From assembly GCA_037176845.1 (NCBI GenBank), contig JAYKXP010000001.1:124001-188000 (forward strand): 64,000 nt of DNA. The letters are read 5' to 3'. This DNA is from Paramarasmius palmivorus (Eukaryota > Basidiomycota > Agaricomycetes > Agaricales > Marasmiaceae). This document shows positions 36,786 to 52,335 of the stretch, in pieces. The translations under genes and the position numbers were made by a program. Position 1 is the stretch's first letter; each line of letters starts with the position of its first letter. The notes beneath the pieces were generated by a model. It saw nothing but the letters and a program-made list of their open reading frames with translations, did no database searches and was not told the origin of the DNA.

Positions 36786-39498
36786 GAACTTGGATGGAAT
36801 GACCTCTTTTTGTGCTGGATAATTATGTGGGGTTCAGTTGACGAGGGTTGGAGGGGGGAAGCAAAGCAAAATTTCGAGGTCCGTTTGCCTGGTCACTACC
36901 CACCATGTATTTTTCCCTTATATACCTCTATCATAGATTCACCAGCCTACGTGGGAATGGTGTCCTGTTGAGAGGACGTCGTTGTATCACTTTTTCGGGC
37001 TTGTGACGTTTATCAACAGAGGGCCGCAGTACGGACCTAGACGACCGATTTGGCGTTGAAGATGGACCCTTTGAAGAACGCTCTCTTCCTCTTAGCTTTT
37101 TGTCAACTCTTCTCTTGTACATTCTTCTCTCTGTCGTTTGTGCCATATTCTTTCTATTCCTATTTTAATCAATCAGTAACCATATTCTTTTTTTTCTCCT
37201 TGTGGTCATATATCGTATCCCTCACTATCGATCATTGTTGTCGCTTTCCGTCTTGCTGCATCATTTCTCTCCGGTCTATCGCTCAGTCAACATTTTTCAT
37301 CTCGTCGTGCATAACCATTCAACATTCAAGTTTCCACAGTATATCGCTCGATTTGAACCACCAAACCAACACGCTCTTTACCTCGTTCCAAGTAGACCAT
37401 TTTCACCACGGGTCCTTTGTTCATTTCTCAGATATCCCGCGGGACCGTTGTATTCTTCCCCCCACTACCCAATATGCCCACTTATTTGATTATTGTCATA
37501 TGTTCTAATCGCAATTCGCTGCAGAAACCAGGTGGTGTCCTCGAGTGCAGGCTGTTGAGGTTGATGCGCCAACAATCCTAGCACGAGGATCGCATGAAGT
37601 GGGGATCATAGGATGGTTCACTACTGGTCGTAGAGATGTAGACCCGACGTCTTTGCGACGGGAATCAAGTGTTGTAGCTACAGACACTGCGTTAACACGG
37701 AATTTCGATATGACCCGGTACCTGTGACTCCCAAATCTCCGAAAGACCGACAGAAAGACGACCTTGTCTCACATGCGAACACGATGGTAGGAATGATGAA
37801 GCCCACACAATTCTTTGTTCTTCGCAAGCCACTCCAGATGGTTGTAGATCTGTAAATCATAATGTAATTCAGTTTTGTATCACGCTACCATGGGGAATCG
37901 AGGGCGAACATATGGATGTGCTTGGGACTGTGTTGGATGGGGATCTGAGGCGTTAGCTTGGGATGTTGCGGGATTATCGTTGGATCAGGGATGGGAGGGC
38001 AAGAGGTGCTGTGACGCTCGGGAGACCATCTATCTCTGGAATAGAGAAGCTATTTTTCGGCGAGACTGTCAAAAGGAGATGGTGTTGGCGAACAAGTGAT
38101 CACTGGAAGTTCAGAGATGGGATTTGTTCGATTCCGAAGGTTCGCGAATTGCGAATTGACGGAATCTAGGGTTCTGGCGTACCACCTGGACACCTGGAAT
38201 GACGTGGGGCGCGGGAGGCAGAGCTTCGCCCGAAAATTGAATGTTGTACCGAGATCAAAGGCGTTGAGAAGGATATGGTTATAGCCAGGGACCGCATTTT
38301 GGCCTTTCAATTGGCTCAGAACGACTGATTTGGGTCTCTTCATGCATGGTTCGCCTCAGTTGCCGCGGTGCACCCGCAAATGACCTTCCTGGGTGTTGGC
38401 TCGTGGTATCAAACTGTAAAGGCTGAAGCTAACTTTCTGCATATCATTAAGGGCAGTCACTATCTGTCAAGCCAGGCCCAAACGTCATTCAAATGGTGCA
38501 GCGAAATCATATGATACAACTTACTTGACAAGGCGTAATGGCTGCAAGAAGGAAAATGCTTGGACTGGGAGCACCACCATCAAGACTTTCCCATGTGCTT
38601 TTGTTTTCGACCACCACTACAACGTCGAAGCACTGAATTGGAAGAACCATTTGTTTCTCACCAATGATACTCCGTTTCCATATCAATCGTGATCAAGTTT
38701 TGCCTGCCTTTCATCTGGTGGACCTCTCTCGGGTAGAATGGAAATCATAACAAGTATATGGCAAGTATCGTTCATTCTACATGATATCCATGGATTTACT
38801 GACGATTCATGGTGTTTCTAGGTGCCTTATGATGCAAAGACCTGAGGCGGCGCTCCCGCGAACACCACAAAGCATCATTCATCGTTTTGAGTCGATGTAG
38901 CCCCGGCATATGACCTACCTCAGTCTTCAACGGCCCATTCTGTTAGGCTTCATCCATGCGCTACGCAAGCCAGTCAAGGGAACAAAAGTAGACATTCGGC
39001 GTTTTCTTATTCAATTCTGGGAGATACGGACTAAAGCGCGTATCTGGTGCATCAGAACTATAATCCGGATATAGCTGTACGAGCCTTCTCGCCAGATCAA
39101 ATGGTTCGTTCTCCCAGTGCCTATCTGTTCGCAAGGCAATAGAAGCTATACCAAAGCAACTCAACTTGTCCGTAACAACTACGGTTTGTCGTGTGGGGGT
39201 TTTCAAATCACGATGGCAGGAACCGATAATACACGACTCTATCAAGCCTCCTTCGGGTGCGTCTCGGATGCGTCCATATGTTTGTTCGTCTCTCCATCGT
39301 CTTCGGCATCCTTGGAACCGCATGGACAAACCTCTTCCTTCGATACACAACTTGTTTCTATCTGGGAATTATCGGACCAGGCAGCCGCACAATTGAGGCA
39401 TCAAGATTTTGCTGGAGGTTTAAATAGGCCATATGTCTTTCAGCAAGGCCAAACTTGACAGAACAGGCTCTTCAGACTCCTGACAGCCCCTGGTCAAC
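36786..39498. other. 2.7 kb without a recognised gene
   Basis: Contains the SPG1 3' UTR, a TATATA at about 36920, a pyrimidine-rich tract (about 37075-37470), and the chitinase promoter at the right end. Minus-strand ORF 38961-39350 (129 codons, ending NVYFCSLDWLA) looks protein-like in composition, but has no motif I recognise and no clear partner exons. Plus-strand ORF 37050-37508 reflects the CT-rich tract. Nothing else is supported. Confidence 0.35.
39419..39426 (+). promoter_or_regulatory. TATA-like box of chitinase gene
   Basis: TTTAAATA lies 73 bp before the chitinase ATG (39499), a plausible TATA position for an inducible secreted enzyme. Confidence 0.45.
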
Positions 39499-41678
<2,180 letters not shown>

Positions 41679-42269
41679 ATTTTTAGCTGGGATTCGAATT
41701 AGCTTTGTATTTATTATCAGGGTTCATCTAGATGTATTATCCATTCGCTGTTTTAACCGAAGAGATGCGATGTTAAAACTCGTAAGACTTTGGATACTTG
41801 ACAACGAACCTACAAGCCATCACCAAAACTTATTAAGTAGTGGCTCTCTTGCCGCATTTCCGTGGAGAGTGAACAACGGAAGAGTACAGAATTGGAAGGA
41901 AAGATTCTGTCTTACTCAGGTGCCATTCGAACCTATCCAAAGTTGGGGGTTTCCTATCCTTGCGTTATCGTAGCGGACACCGAAGTACATGCTGAGGATA
42001 GTACAGAATCTTTAAAGAAGGTGTCAATACATCGATTTCGGGACTTTGGCCCCACATCGAAGTTGCCACTCCAACCCCCTCTCTGGTGGTTGCTTGGACG
42101 ACTCCCTTAATTCCGTGGTTTTGTCCTTTTGGGTTCAGCTAAGACGATTTCCTTTCGACGTTTCCTTTCGACGTAAGCTTAAGCATGAGTTGATAGATCA
42201 GACCTCAGAGCGACTACTTATATTCTTTCGTGGCCTCCTTCCCAATCGCGCCCTGCTTCCTCGGATACC
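41679..42269 (+). promoter_or_regulatory. Intergenic with GH128 promoter
   Basis: 590 bp. A TATA-like CTTATATT at 42217-42224 sits 46-53 bp before the GH128 ATG. A perfect 13-bp tandem duplication (TTTCCTTTCGACG) covers 42148-42173. No ORF of interest. Confidence 0.5.
42148..42173 (+). repeat. 13-bp tandem duplication
   Basis: Two adjacent perfect copies of TTTCCTTTCGACG, about 100 bp upstream of the GH128 start. It could be a doubled regulatory site or simple slippage. Confidence 0.8.
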
Positions 42270-43316
42270 ATGTGCCTTCTGCCACTTATTGCTTTGGCCG
42301 TCATCGCCCAGGCCGCTAGTGTCATAGCCAACAATCCCAAACGAGGATTAGCTTACCCCAATGAACGCGACCACCTGCAAGACATCGCCAGAGCGTACGG
42401 AACTTCGGTATCGTGGACATACAACTGGGGTGTAAATTCAATGGTTTCGATACCTTCCTCCTCAGGTATTACTCACGTCCCGATGCAATGGGGTGTGCAA
42501 GGTGCCGAGGGATTTTTTGCACAAGTCGTTGGAGGGGGTTACCAGACTGTCCTGGTACGTTCCTTGACCGCTTTCTAGTTAGCGCGGTCGATTGATAAGT
42601 CGAAAAGGCATTCAACGAACCAGATCTCCCAAGCCAATCCAATGTCTCCCCCGATCAGGCAGTAAGGACGTGGAAGGAGCATATCCAGCCTTTGAAACAG
42701 AAAGGCGTACGACTGGGTTCTCCCGGAATCTCCTCTGCGCCCTCCGGAAAGTCGTGGTTGAAAGAATTCTTGGATAAATGTCATGATTGTAACGTGGATT
42801 TTATTGCTGTGCACTGGTTCGTTTCTCGTCTTCCCCTATGGCAATGGTCAGTGAAAACCCTGGTCCAGGTACGGCGAAGGCGGACAGAACTTTATCAACT
42901 ATCTCAGCGATATCCATGCAGCATTCCAGAGGTTTCCTGTTTGGGTCACGGAGTTTGGGTGTACTTCGGGAAACGATAATGGTGAACCTGAACACGGATT
43001 TCGCAAGGCACGAGTGCTAATGCCATTGTCAGACGTGCAAACATTCTTGAGAGAAACGATTGGCTTCATGGATTCAACTGGCTGGGTCGAGAAATACGCG
43101 TGGTTTGCCTTCGATGTGAGTATCCTTTCTCCTTCTCCTTAAAGGCCAATGTCGAGTATTCCCATTTTGAAAACACAGAGGTATACTGCCGGTCTGAGGA
43201 CTAGTGCGTATTCTTTATAGCACCTCCCAGAATGCTTACTGACTCTTTTTGGATTGATAGACCTTCTCGATGGAAATGGAAACCTCAACACTTTGGGTAG
43301 GATGTATGTTGGCTAA
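42270..43316 (+). CDS. Secreted GH128 (Asl1-like) beta-1,3-glucanase
   Basis: Small secreted glycoside hydrolase of the Asl1/GH128 family acting on beta-1,3-glucan of fungal walls. Start ATG 42270 with signal peptide (MCLLPLIALAVIAQAASVIA). Family blocks: KRGLAYPN; VSWTYNWG; HVPMQWG; the acid/base motif AFNEPDLPSQSN (Glu after Asn); NVDFIAVHWYGEGG; the nucleophile motif PVWVTEFGCTSG; and the final MDSTGWVEKYAWFAF. The C-terminus reads NLLDGNGNLNTLGRMYVG. Exons join across five short introns in phase. Length (about 260 aa) is typical. Confidence 0.93.
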
Positions 43317-43597
43317 GGCTGGGTTATCAGTATTCCGTCGCAAATATAATGTAGAACACACACCCATACTCAATTTACATATGATTGGTCGTTGACGACC
43401 ATGCCTGTGAAAAATACCCGTGGTCAACCAGGCCATTTTAGTTTCTAGCCCTCAGCTTTATCACTCGAACAGTGAGGCAGGGGACAACGAAATCGAGCAT
43501 TGCTGTAGTGTTGGGCGGACGAGATAGAAGATACATTATGGGTATGGTGTCATTGCGAAATATGATACAGATGAAGAGATGCAAGCTGTCGGTTCTC

Positions 43598-44074
43598 CTA
43601 TGATTTGGATGTGTCCTGAGATTTTGGTGGCGGTTCTATTGGAGGTACACCCCATTCGGGTACACCTTTAGGCCGCTGAATCCGTTTCTGTTCCCAATTG
43701 TCGTCTACTTCTGCACTCAATTTCTATAATAAAGGCATCAAGTCAGAATACCTTGATTCTTGTTCTCGTTCGCGACAACTCACAAAGTATTCCTCTCGAA
43801 TGTCAAACTTCCGTCTATTAGAGTCTAGCTTCAGCTCCTGCTCCTTCGACACCTAAAGATACTTGAGCGGCCAGATTTCAACGCATGTCAGGACTAGTTT
43901 ACGCGCCTGCTTCACTTTTTGGTCGTGTAGGTCGTATCGTGTCTGTGTAAATGGGGTCATAGCATAGGAAGCTGCGACCATGAGTAGAACAAATGGAATT
44001 CCAAACAGCCAAGGTTTCTTCTGAATTGTTTGATTTAGTTTTGTAGGATTGAGAGGTTTAGACTGGAAGACCAT
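43598..44074 (-). CDS. COX16: Cytochrome c oxidase assembly protein Cox16
   Basis: Inner-membrane assembly factor that helps metallated Cox2 join Cox1 during complex IV biogenesis. Start ATG 44072-44074. Visible: a short N-terminus, one transmembrane segment (WLFGIPFVLLMVAASYAM), then the family signature TPFTQTRYDLHDQKV, ELKLDSNRRKFDIREEYFKL, and DDNWEQKRIQRPKGVPEWG near the end; stop 43598-43600. Two introns. The first donor is ambiguous: GTGAAG three codons earlier gives an ordinary GT-AG intron, while a GC donor after KQ would keep two more residues. Confidence 0.92.
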
Positions 44075-44268
44075 GGTGTGAGGGGAGCAAGTGCCAATAC
44101 CCGAATCGGCATTATGCGGTCCTGTCGGAATGCCAACGCCGGCAAATCCGTTCGCATGGATTTTAATTTCACCTTTCTTGAACTCTCTCTTGACTCACAA
44201 CTATTTCGCTGTTCTCACTCTTTTCCTGTTCGGAACACCAGGAATCTTCGCTTTGAGCACTGCTCTGC
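44075..44268. promoter_or_regulatory. Bidirectional promoter, COX16 and ADE12
   Basis: 194 bp between the divergent start codons of COX16 (44074) and ADE12 (44269). Confidence 0.6.
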
Positions 44269-45926
<1,658 letters not shown>

Positions 45927-46306
45927 CCGTAAACTTATGGGGTTGGACGGTACTAGTAGATAAGAAGTGACGCAGTGAATCAAGACAATTTATTCCACAA
46001 TGCAATCTATTTACAAGGCTAAACGGCACTCCCATGCAGTGAGGACTGAGTGAGCTATAGCCTCGGAGAGCTGCCGACTACGGTCTCGACCATTCAGTGC
46101 TTCGGGTTCAAGTTCAACGTCAACCATCATCAGCCTCACCAACATCAAACTCAAAGACCTCATCGCTTTGATTCAGATCTCGAACTCAATGATAATCAGA
46201 GTAGCGACGGTACCGTTTTACCGATGTCCAAGCCTTCTGAACTGTGAATATAAAGGTCCCATTCTCAGGCAGGACACAGCAAGACTTCTCAGGACTGTCA
46301 AACACA
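45927..46306. other. Intergenic, monooxygenase promoter region
   Basis: 380 bp between ADE12 and the FAD monooxygenase, which are read in the same direction. No recognisable gene, and no certain promoter element. Confidence 0.4.
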
Positions 46307-47718
46307 ATGTCTCTTCCTACACGAACCAAATACCTCGTCGTCGGTGCTGGCCCTGCAGGACTAGCAACATCTCTGTCTCTGGTCAAACATGGTATTGACC
46401 CTCAAGACGTCGTCGTGGTAGATGCGCGTCTACGAGGCGAAAACACGTCAAGGGCTATGGTTATACATGCAGCTACGCTTGAGGTGAGTAAATTCGAGAC
46501 ACGGTTCTTTGGTTTACCTTGCTGAAATTTCCCTTCCAGGCCTTGGACTCCATTGGATGTGCTCAAGACCTCGCTCAGCACGGTTACAAAGGCGAACATT
46601 TCCGACTACAGGACAGGTCAAAAGCAACCATTCTCAGCGCCTCCTTTTCTTATCTTGCTTCATATACCAAATTTCCGTACTTTCTAAGCGTACCCCAACC
46701 TGTAACAGAACACGTCCTCGAGGAACATGTCAAGGCAGCTGGAATCAGGGTGTTTCGCCCATTCAAAGTAATTGGCATGAAAGCCTCCAAGTCTGGGCAA
46801 GGCTTGGATGTGTCGTTCGAAACGAACGATGTTCTTACAGCCGATATTGTTGTGGGTGCAGACGGCTCTAAATCAGTCGTGAGTTCTCTATCGTTCGCGC
46901 TCGTTGAGAGTTCTCAGGAGTTGTTGGTGTTGCAGATCCGTCAAATAGCCGGTATAGACTTCCGAGACACAGAGGGACGGCTTGAGTCCGAATCAGAGGA
47001 GGAAACAGTTCAGTCGGTGGTTGCGGACGGAACGTTTTCAGAACTACCTGATGGGTTTGACAAGCACACGATGTGGGCGACCGTAAGCTCTGGAGGAGTC
47101 AACTTGCTCGTTCCCTTCACAGCTGAGGATGCATCTTCCCTCTTTGGAACAGACAAAGTTGTACACAGGATTGTGTTCGCTCTACCCAGCTCTTTTGCCC
47201 CACCTCCCTCTCGTCCGCCATTAGAGGTGATACAACAATACCTCGACGACTATGCACCTTTCGCGTTTTCCTCGAATGCATCCAAAAACGAACACCCTAT
47301 TCGACTCTCTGAGGTTTACTGGTCATCTCGCTTTAGGCATCGGTCTGCAGTTGCCGATACCTTTTTCAAGAGGCTGGAAAGTGGTGCGATCTTTTTGGTG
47401 GGTGACGCGGCGCATGTCCACTCTCCTGCAGGTGGTCAGGGCATGAATCTAGGGTTACGCGATGCGATTAGTCTGGGTAGTGTTCTTGCCCAGCAGTCCG
47501 GCAAATCCGAAAGCGACTTGGATCATGCCCTTGCAGAGCACGCGAAAAGTAGACGAGAGAGAGCAATAAAGACTATCGGGCTAACGAAAAACATCCTCAA
47601 CGGTGCTACAGGGATAATGGAAAGCAAGTTTTACTATTGGGGATTAGTATTATTGGGATACATTCCAGCATTTAGGAATATGTTTGTCTGGAGGCTGAGT
47701 GGTTTGGGGAATCGGTAA
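46307..47718 (+). CDS. FAD-dependent aromatic-ring monooxygenase (PheA/TetX-like)
   Basis: Flavoprotein hydroxylase of the class A (PHBH-like) group; the substrate cannot be told from sequence. Start ATG 46307. The FAD Rossmann motif YLVVGAGPAGLATSLSLVKHG is at the N-terminus, the middle motif TADIVVGADGSKSV at 46840-46880, and the FAD-ribityl motif GAIFLVGDAAHVHSPAGGQGMNLGLRDA at 47385-47465. The C-terminus has a hydrophobic segment (FYYWGLVLLGYIPAF). Intron 1 is 46484-46539. A second likely intron, 46879-46935 (57 nt, GTGAGT to TTGCAG), has no stop and is a multiple of three, so both spliced and retained forms keep the frame; splicing gives the more usual GSKSVIRQ. Confidence 0.85.
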
Positions 47719-47864
47719 CGGTGGCACACCGTAGATAGTAGCATCATTCAGTTTTTGGACTCGCTGGAAATGCCTGGATTCATGCTTGTATCATTACGTG
47801 GAATTCACATCTTTGCTCATACTCCTGAGAAATGATATATTGTAAGTCGTAAAGCGTGATATGT

Positions 47865-48564
47865 CTACTGGCTGAGAATGGTGCGAACAAATGACTCGTA
47901 GTTCACGTTGCCATCGCTGTCGTCAAGAATCAGCCTGGTGGAGAGGAACACAGGAAAGGAGTACTCACGCGCCAATCTGTACACCCTTCAATAACTCGTC
48001 GACTTCCTCATCTGTCATCTTCTCTCCTAACTGGGTCAAGACGTATCTCAGCTCTCCAGCGCCGATGAATCCATTTCCTTCCTTATCGAAAACTTGGAAT
48101 CCACGAATAAACTCCTCTGTTTGATACATCCTTAACCCCTAGATAGAAAGAATAGTATTTGGGTAACTCGCCTGGTGTTCCAGCCGGCTTGAAGCCATCA
48201 GGGCGGTTCAAAATGTTGAGGAATGTCTTGTAGTCAACTGGGACATGTTGTATTTAGCAAAGCGAGGATTTCAGACCAGTTGAAGCAACTTACCGTCTCT
48301 TGGTGCTGCAGCAACAATATCTGCGACCTCTGCTTGTGTAGGGTTCTGTCCTAGTGCTCTTAAGAGATCTCCCAAGGTCTCTCTTGGTACAGCGCCAGTT
48401 CCTTTCTTGTCGAACAGTGCGAAAGCTTCTTTGTACTCTATAGTGCACGCGTTTCAGGATTTCCTTGGTAACATCAACGATAAAGACGATCTAACCTGCG
48501 TTATCGCTCTGAAATAAGTGACTTAGATTTCTTGTCTCTAGCTATTTCACCAGATACTCACCAT
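47865..48564 (-). CDS. CDC4: Myosin essential light chain (Cdc4/Mlc1)
   Basis: Calmodulin-like light chain binding IQ motifs of type II and V myosins; needed for the cytokinetic ring. Start ATG 48562-48564 is followed at once by an intron (GTGAGT), then SDNA and [96 protein letters not shown], and [14 protein letters not shown]. Block order and wording follow fission yeast Cdc4 almost throughout. EF-hand loops are degenerate, as expected for essential light chains. About seven short exons. A type II myosin heavy chain, a likely partner, lies 10 kb to the right. Confidence 0.93.
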
Positions 48565-48683
48565 GATTGGAGATTGGGTTGGTCGTAAACGATGATGGTG
48601 GTGTGAAGAGGGAGAAGAGCGTTTTTGGTTCGAGCGCTTGATTCTCAAACGCTTCGTTCGACTCGATCCACCACGATCTCACC
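48565..48683. promoter_or_regulatory. Bidirectional promoter, CDC4 and PBA1-like
   Basis: 119 bp between divergent ATGs at 48564 and 48684. Both genes have an intron beginning directly after the initiator ATG. Confidence 0.6.
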
Positions 48684-49733
48684 ATGGTTAGAATAACCAT
48701 TTCTATTACATTCGCCTCACAATTTCTAACGAAAGAAATACACAGGATTTTGACCCACTTTCGGATGCAGGGCCTTCTCGATATGCCGTCGAGTCTGACG
48801 AAGAAGACGAGTATAATCCATTGCAAACTGGGTCCTCAAAGAGTGAAGAACCAGTGGAATTCCAGATCAAAGTCGTTGGGCAATCACCAAAAAGTAGACC
48901 TCTTGTCGTGGCCTTTGGTGATGCTGGAAAATACTGGGCAAAAGGTGCCGAACTAGGAGAGCAGACTGGGGCCATTATGGTCAACAATGTTCAGGTATTC
49001 CAGCGTGTCTTGTCACTCTTCGGGGCTTACGCGTACTTAGGTCGGCTTGATATTCAATCCATCGTGGACAGAAGCAACAATTGTGGTGTCCGAAACTTTT
49101 ACTAGGCTCCCTGTTCTTGCGATGGCAGATTACGCGTCAACCCTAGTTGACGAAGTGACGCCCCAAAGGTGAGCCTCTCCGCTGACACAATCGACTCATA
49201 TCTTACTGTAGCTTAGAGTCACGATTTTGGATATCTATCCAGCATCAACATATATTTCCCCTGTTGCAATACCGACGCATGATGCTCCGATCCGGTATCT
49301 CTCTTCACAGCCAGTACGCCCTGTTTCTCTCGTGTAAGGTCATAGCTTTCTCATATTCTAATGCCAGGTAAAGGACAACACGCTGGCTTTGTTTGAGCCA
49401 CCAAATCTGATTCACTCTACGACTTCCGCCGCTTTACTTTCATATCTGACCACTCAACAAATAAAAACACAAGCAGCGCTCATTCTTCTACCCTTTCCAC
49501 GAGTACCGGCACCTCCACCCAAGGATCTCAAATCGTCCGATTTCTCTCACCTGACGGAGGATGAGTACCAGTGGACATTAGAAATGATGAACCGGGCACA
49601 CAAGACGCTCATCGGTTTTGCTACAGGTCAGGGCACCGTCTCAGATTGGCAGAAACCAAAACATAGTAAACCCGCGGCGGGGGCACAGGCTAGCTCTCGA
49701 AGTACAGTTGGAGAGGGCGGGATGTATATCTAA
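48684..49733 (+). CDS. PBA1: Probable proteasome assembly chaperone 1 (Pba1/PSMG1-like)
   Basis: Candidate member of the Pba1-Pba2 heterodimer that guides 20S proteasome alpha-ring assembly. Start ATG 48684-48686, then an intron (48687-48745), giving MDFDPLSDAGPSRYAV. An acidic segment (ESDEEDEYNPL) precedes a globular part with EFQIKVVGQSPKSRPLVVAFGD, TEATIVVSETFTRLPVLAMAD and ALILLPFPRVPAP. The last three residues are MYI, fitting the HbYX motif (hydrophobic-Tyr-any) that assembly chaperones insert into alpha-ring pockets. About five introns. The assignment rests on overall pattern and this C-terminus; it could be a different conserved fungal protein. Confidence 0.5.
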
Positions 49734-49938
49734 ATGTAAGATCGACTTGAGATAAAAAAATATGTACACCTAGGTCAATTTCACGGAATGCTCAGAGTGT
49801 AATCGAGCATAATGTTATCGAGATGTTAGAATGAAGGTGTAGAGAAAGACTATTCCTTCCAGCCTGGCAGTACGAGACGCGACGCGCTGACGGCATGTGA
49901 TCTCCTGTAACTTTATCTCTTACCCTCACCATCCTACT

Positions 49939-52335
49939 ATGTCGACCTCGTCGGACAAGCGGAGACAGGAAATCGAAGCCAAGCGAGCAAAGCTTGCTGA
50001 ACTCAGGAAAGCTCGACTTGAGAGGCAGACTGATTCTCGGAAGACATCTGAAGTGCGTTCCTACCAGTCACTGCTAATGGCTCTCATAACAAAGCCCTTT
50101 TCATCTAGCCAGGTGCCGTTCCGTCTACACCAAAGAAGACAACTATAACGCCAGATTTTAATGAATATGTGAACGAATTGCTCGGAGACAGAGGCAGCGG
50201 CGAGATAACTCCTTCATCCTCGGTGCCAGGGACCCCGTCACTCAAGCAACCTGGTCTACCTAGTTTGGGATCTGGGAGAGTGAGTAGGCAGAGCGATAGA
50301 ATCAGTGTGGGCACGACCTTGGTCACCAACGCGACAGAGAGTGTGATTGACCGGTACGAACTTCACGTTTTCATTGAAACTGCTACCGCTCATTGCGTTG
50401 CAAGAGAAATAGTTCCCAGGTTCCTTCCAGATTTGATAGATGTCGAGCAGGAGTTGTTCGAGCTACCCAAAAAGGAGCGTGTCATATACAACAAGGAGGT
50501 CCAAACGATGGAAATTGAGACGGAAACGACGCAACCTGCAGAAGATCCAAGACAGCGTATTCTGACGGATGCTGAGCTGGAAGCACTTCAAGCTGCTCGA
50601 GATCGTGAATTGGAAGAGGAGAGCATTCAACTCGACAAAGAGATAGAAGAGGAAATTCGAGGTGAGAGCTGTCTCCTACGTTGTATACAGTTCAGGTGTA
50701 ACCTAGGTGGTTTCAGAGATACCCCCAGAGGAATTAGCTGGAATACTTTCTGCACCAGAGCTGTTTGAATTTGTGGACTCCACAACGAAGATGTTCTACA
50801 AAGCCCTGAACGACTATGACTTTACCCGCGATTATCGAGTAGGAACAGAGACTGGAGCGTACGTTCTACACCTAATACTATTGGCGGTGGTGATCAATCA
50901 ACTCATGTTATGTATAGCGATGAATCCGAGGGAAAGATCAAACGGGTATGTGCGTTTTGGGACGAACGCTATGGAAAGAACAGGTCCATAACGGACGTCG
51001 ATTGGTCACCCCAAGTGAGTGCCTGGCCTTTTTGAGACTTGCCGCGCATTCACCGTTCTCCAGTATCCAGAGCTTAGCGTTGCGTCATATAACAAGAATC
51101 CTGCGGCATTGAACGAGCCGGATGGTATCGTGGCTGTATGGAATTTGCACCTCCTCGAGCGACCAGAGTTTGTGTTCCACTCCCAGGTTTGTCAGCCCTC
51201 ACTATCTTGAGAACAGGTATACTAACATCCTTGGCTCGAAGTCGGACGTCCTTTCGGTAACATTTTCACCTTTCCATTCAAATCTAGTATTTGGAGGCAC
51301 ATATTCGGGACAAATTCTATTGTGGGACAATCGGTCAAAACACCTTCCAGTCCTCAAAACACCTCTATCTGCGTCTGGCCACACTCATCCCGTATATGCC
51401 ATGCAGATGGTCGGCACTCAGAACGCACACAACCTGATCACGACGAGTACGGATGGAACAGTATGTAGTTGGTTAGTGGATATGTTGGCTCAGCCTCAGG
51501 TAGGCGTTATCGTAGATTCATAGTTTTCAAGGACCTCAACATTAACTCTTCTGATAGGAAACCCTTGAACTCATACATGCTGGGCACAATAAGACAGGAG
51601 AAGTCGCTATTACGACGATGGATTTCCCTGATAACGAAACGACAACATTCTGGGTTGGTACTGAGGAAGGAAACGTTTACCAGGCAAATCGATACGACCG
51701 TGCAGGGGCGAAGGCGGGTCTCAACCAATACGATGTTTACAAAGGACATGCCGGACCTGTGATGGGGCTACATTTTCATCCCACAAGTGGTTCAGTTGAC
51801 TTTTCTGATCTGTTTTTGACGAGTTCAGTGGACTGGACCGTGAAATTGTGGAGAGCGAAATCGTTAACAAAGCCCTCGACGGCGCCGCATCCCATTTCCC
51901 CGATATACTCCTTTGACGAAGCAGATGACCCGGTGTATGATGTCAAATGGCACCCACAGCATCCCGCTCAGTTTGGAACCGTGGATGGATCGGGGAAGTT
52001 TGATATTTGGAACTTGAACGCGGATACAGAGGTTCGTCGAGATGAAATTTTTTTTTTGTTTATTTTGTTCACGAGAGTTACAGGTACCCATCGTATCCAC
52101 TACTGTTGGCTCCGGTCGAGCACTGAACAAACTACAATGGGACCGCAAAGATGGCAGACGTGCAGCACTGGGAGGAAGTGACGGGAAGCTCTATGTTTAT
52201 GACATTGGCGACCTGGCAATACCCAAGGAGTCTGAATGGAATGAACTCCAAAAGGCGATTTCAGGCATTGTAGGTGGAGGACAAACTAATGGTCTTGTGG
52301 ATGGCGAAGCACCGAAGATTATGACTGGTCGATAA
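49939..52335 (+). CDS. Cytoplasmic dynein 1 intermediate chain
   Basis: WD40 subunit of the dynein motor that docks cargo adaptors and dynactin. Start ATG 49939 with the charged helix [22 protein letters not shown] that binds dynactin p150 in the family, then a Ser/Pro-rich linker. The light-chain-binding/acidic region includes [22 protein letters not shown] and a Glu-rich helix. The WD40 domain starts [20 protein letters not shown]; further blades include [60 protein letters not shown] and [27 protein letters not shown]. Stop 52333-52335. About nine introns, one starting before a run of nine T at about 52047-52055. Confidence 0.93.

Noticed and set aside
37050..37508. 152-codon plus-strand ORF rich in Ser, Phe and Cys
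   Set aside because: Translation of a pyrimidine-rich tract; no motif or partner exons.
43904..43916. GC-AG intron in COX16
   Set aside because: A GTGAAG donor slightly upstream gives an ordinary GT-AG intron in phase, so the GC donor is not required.
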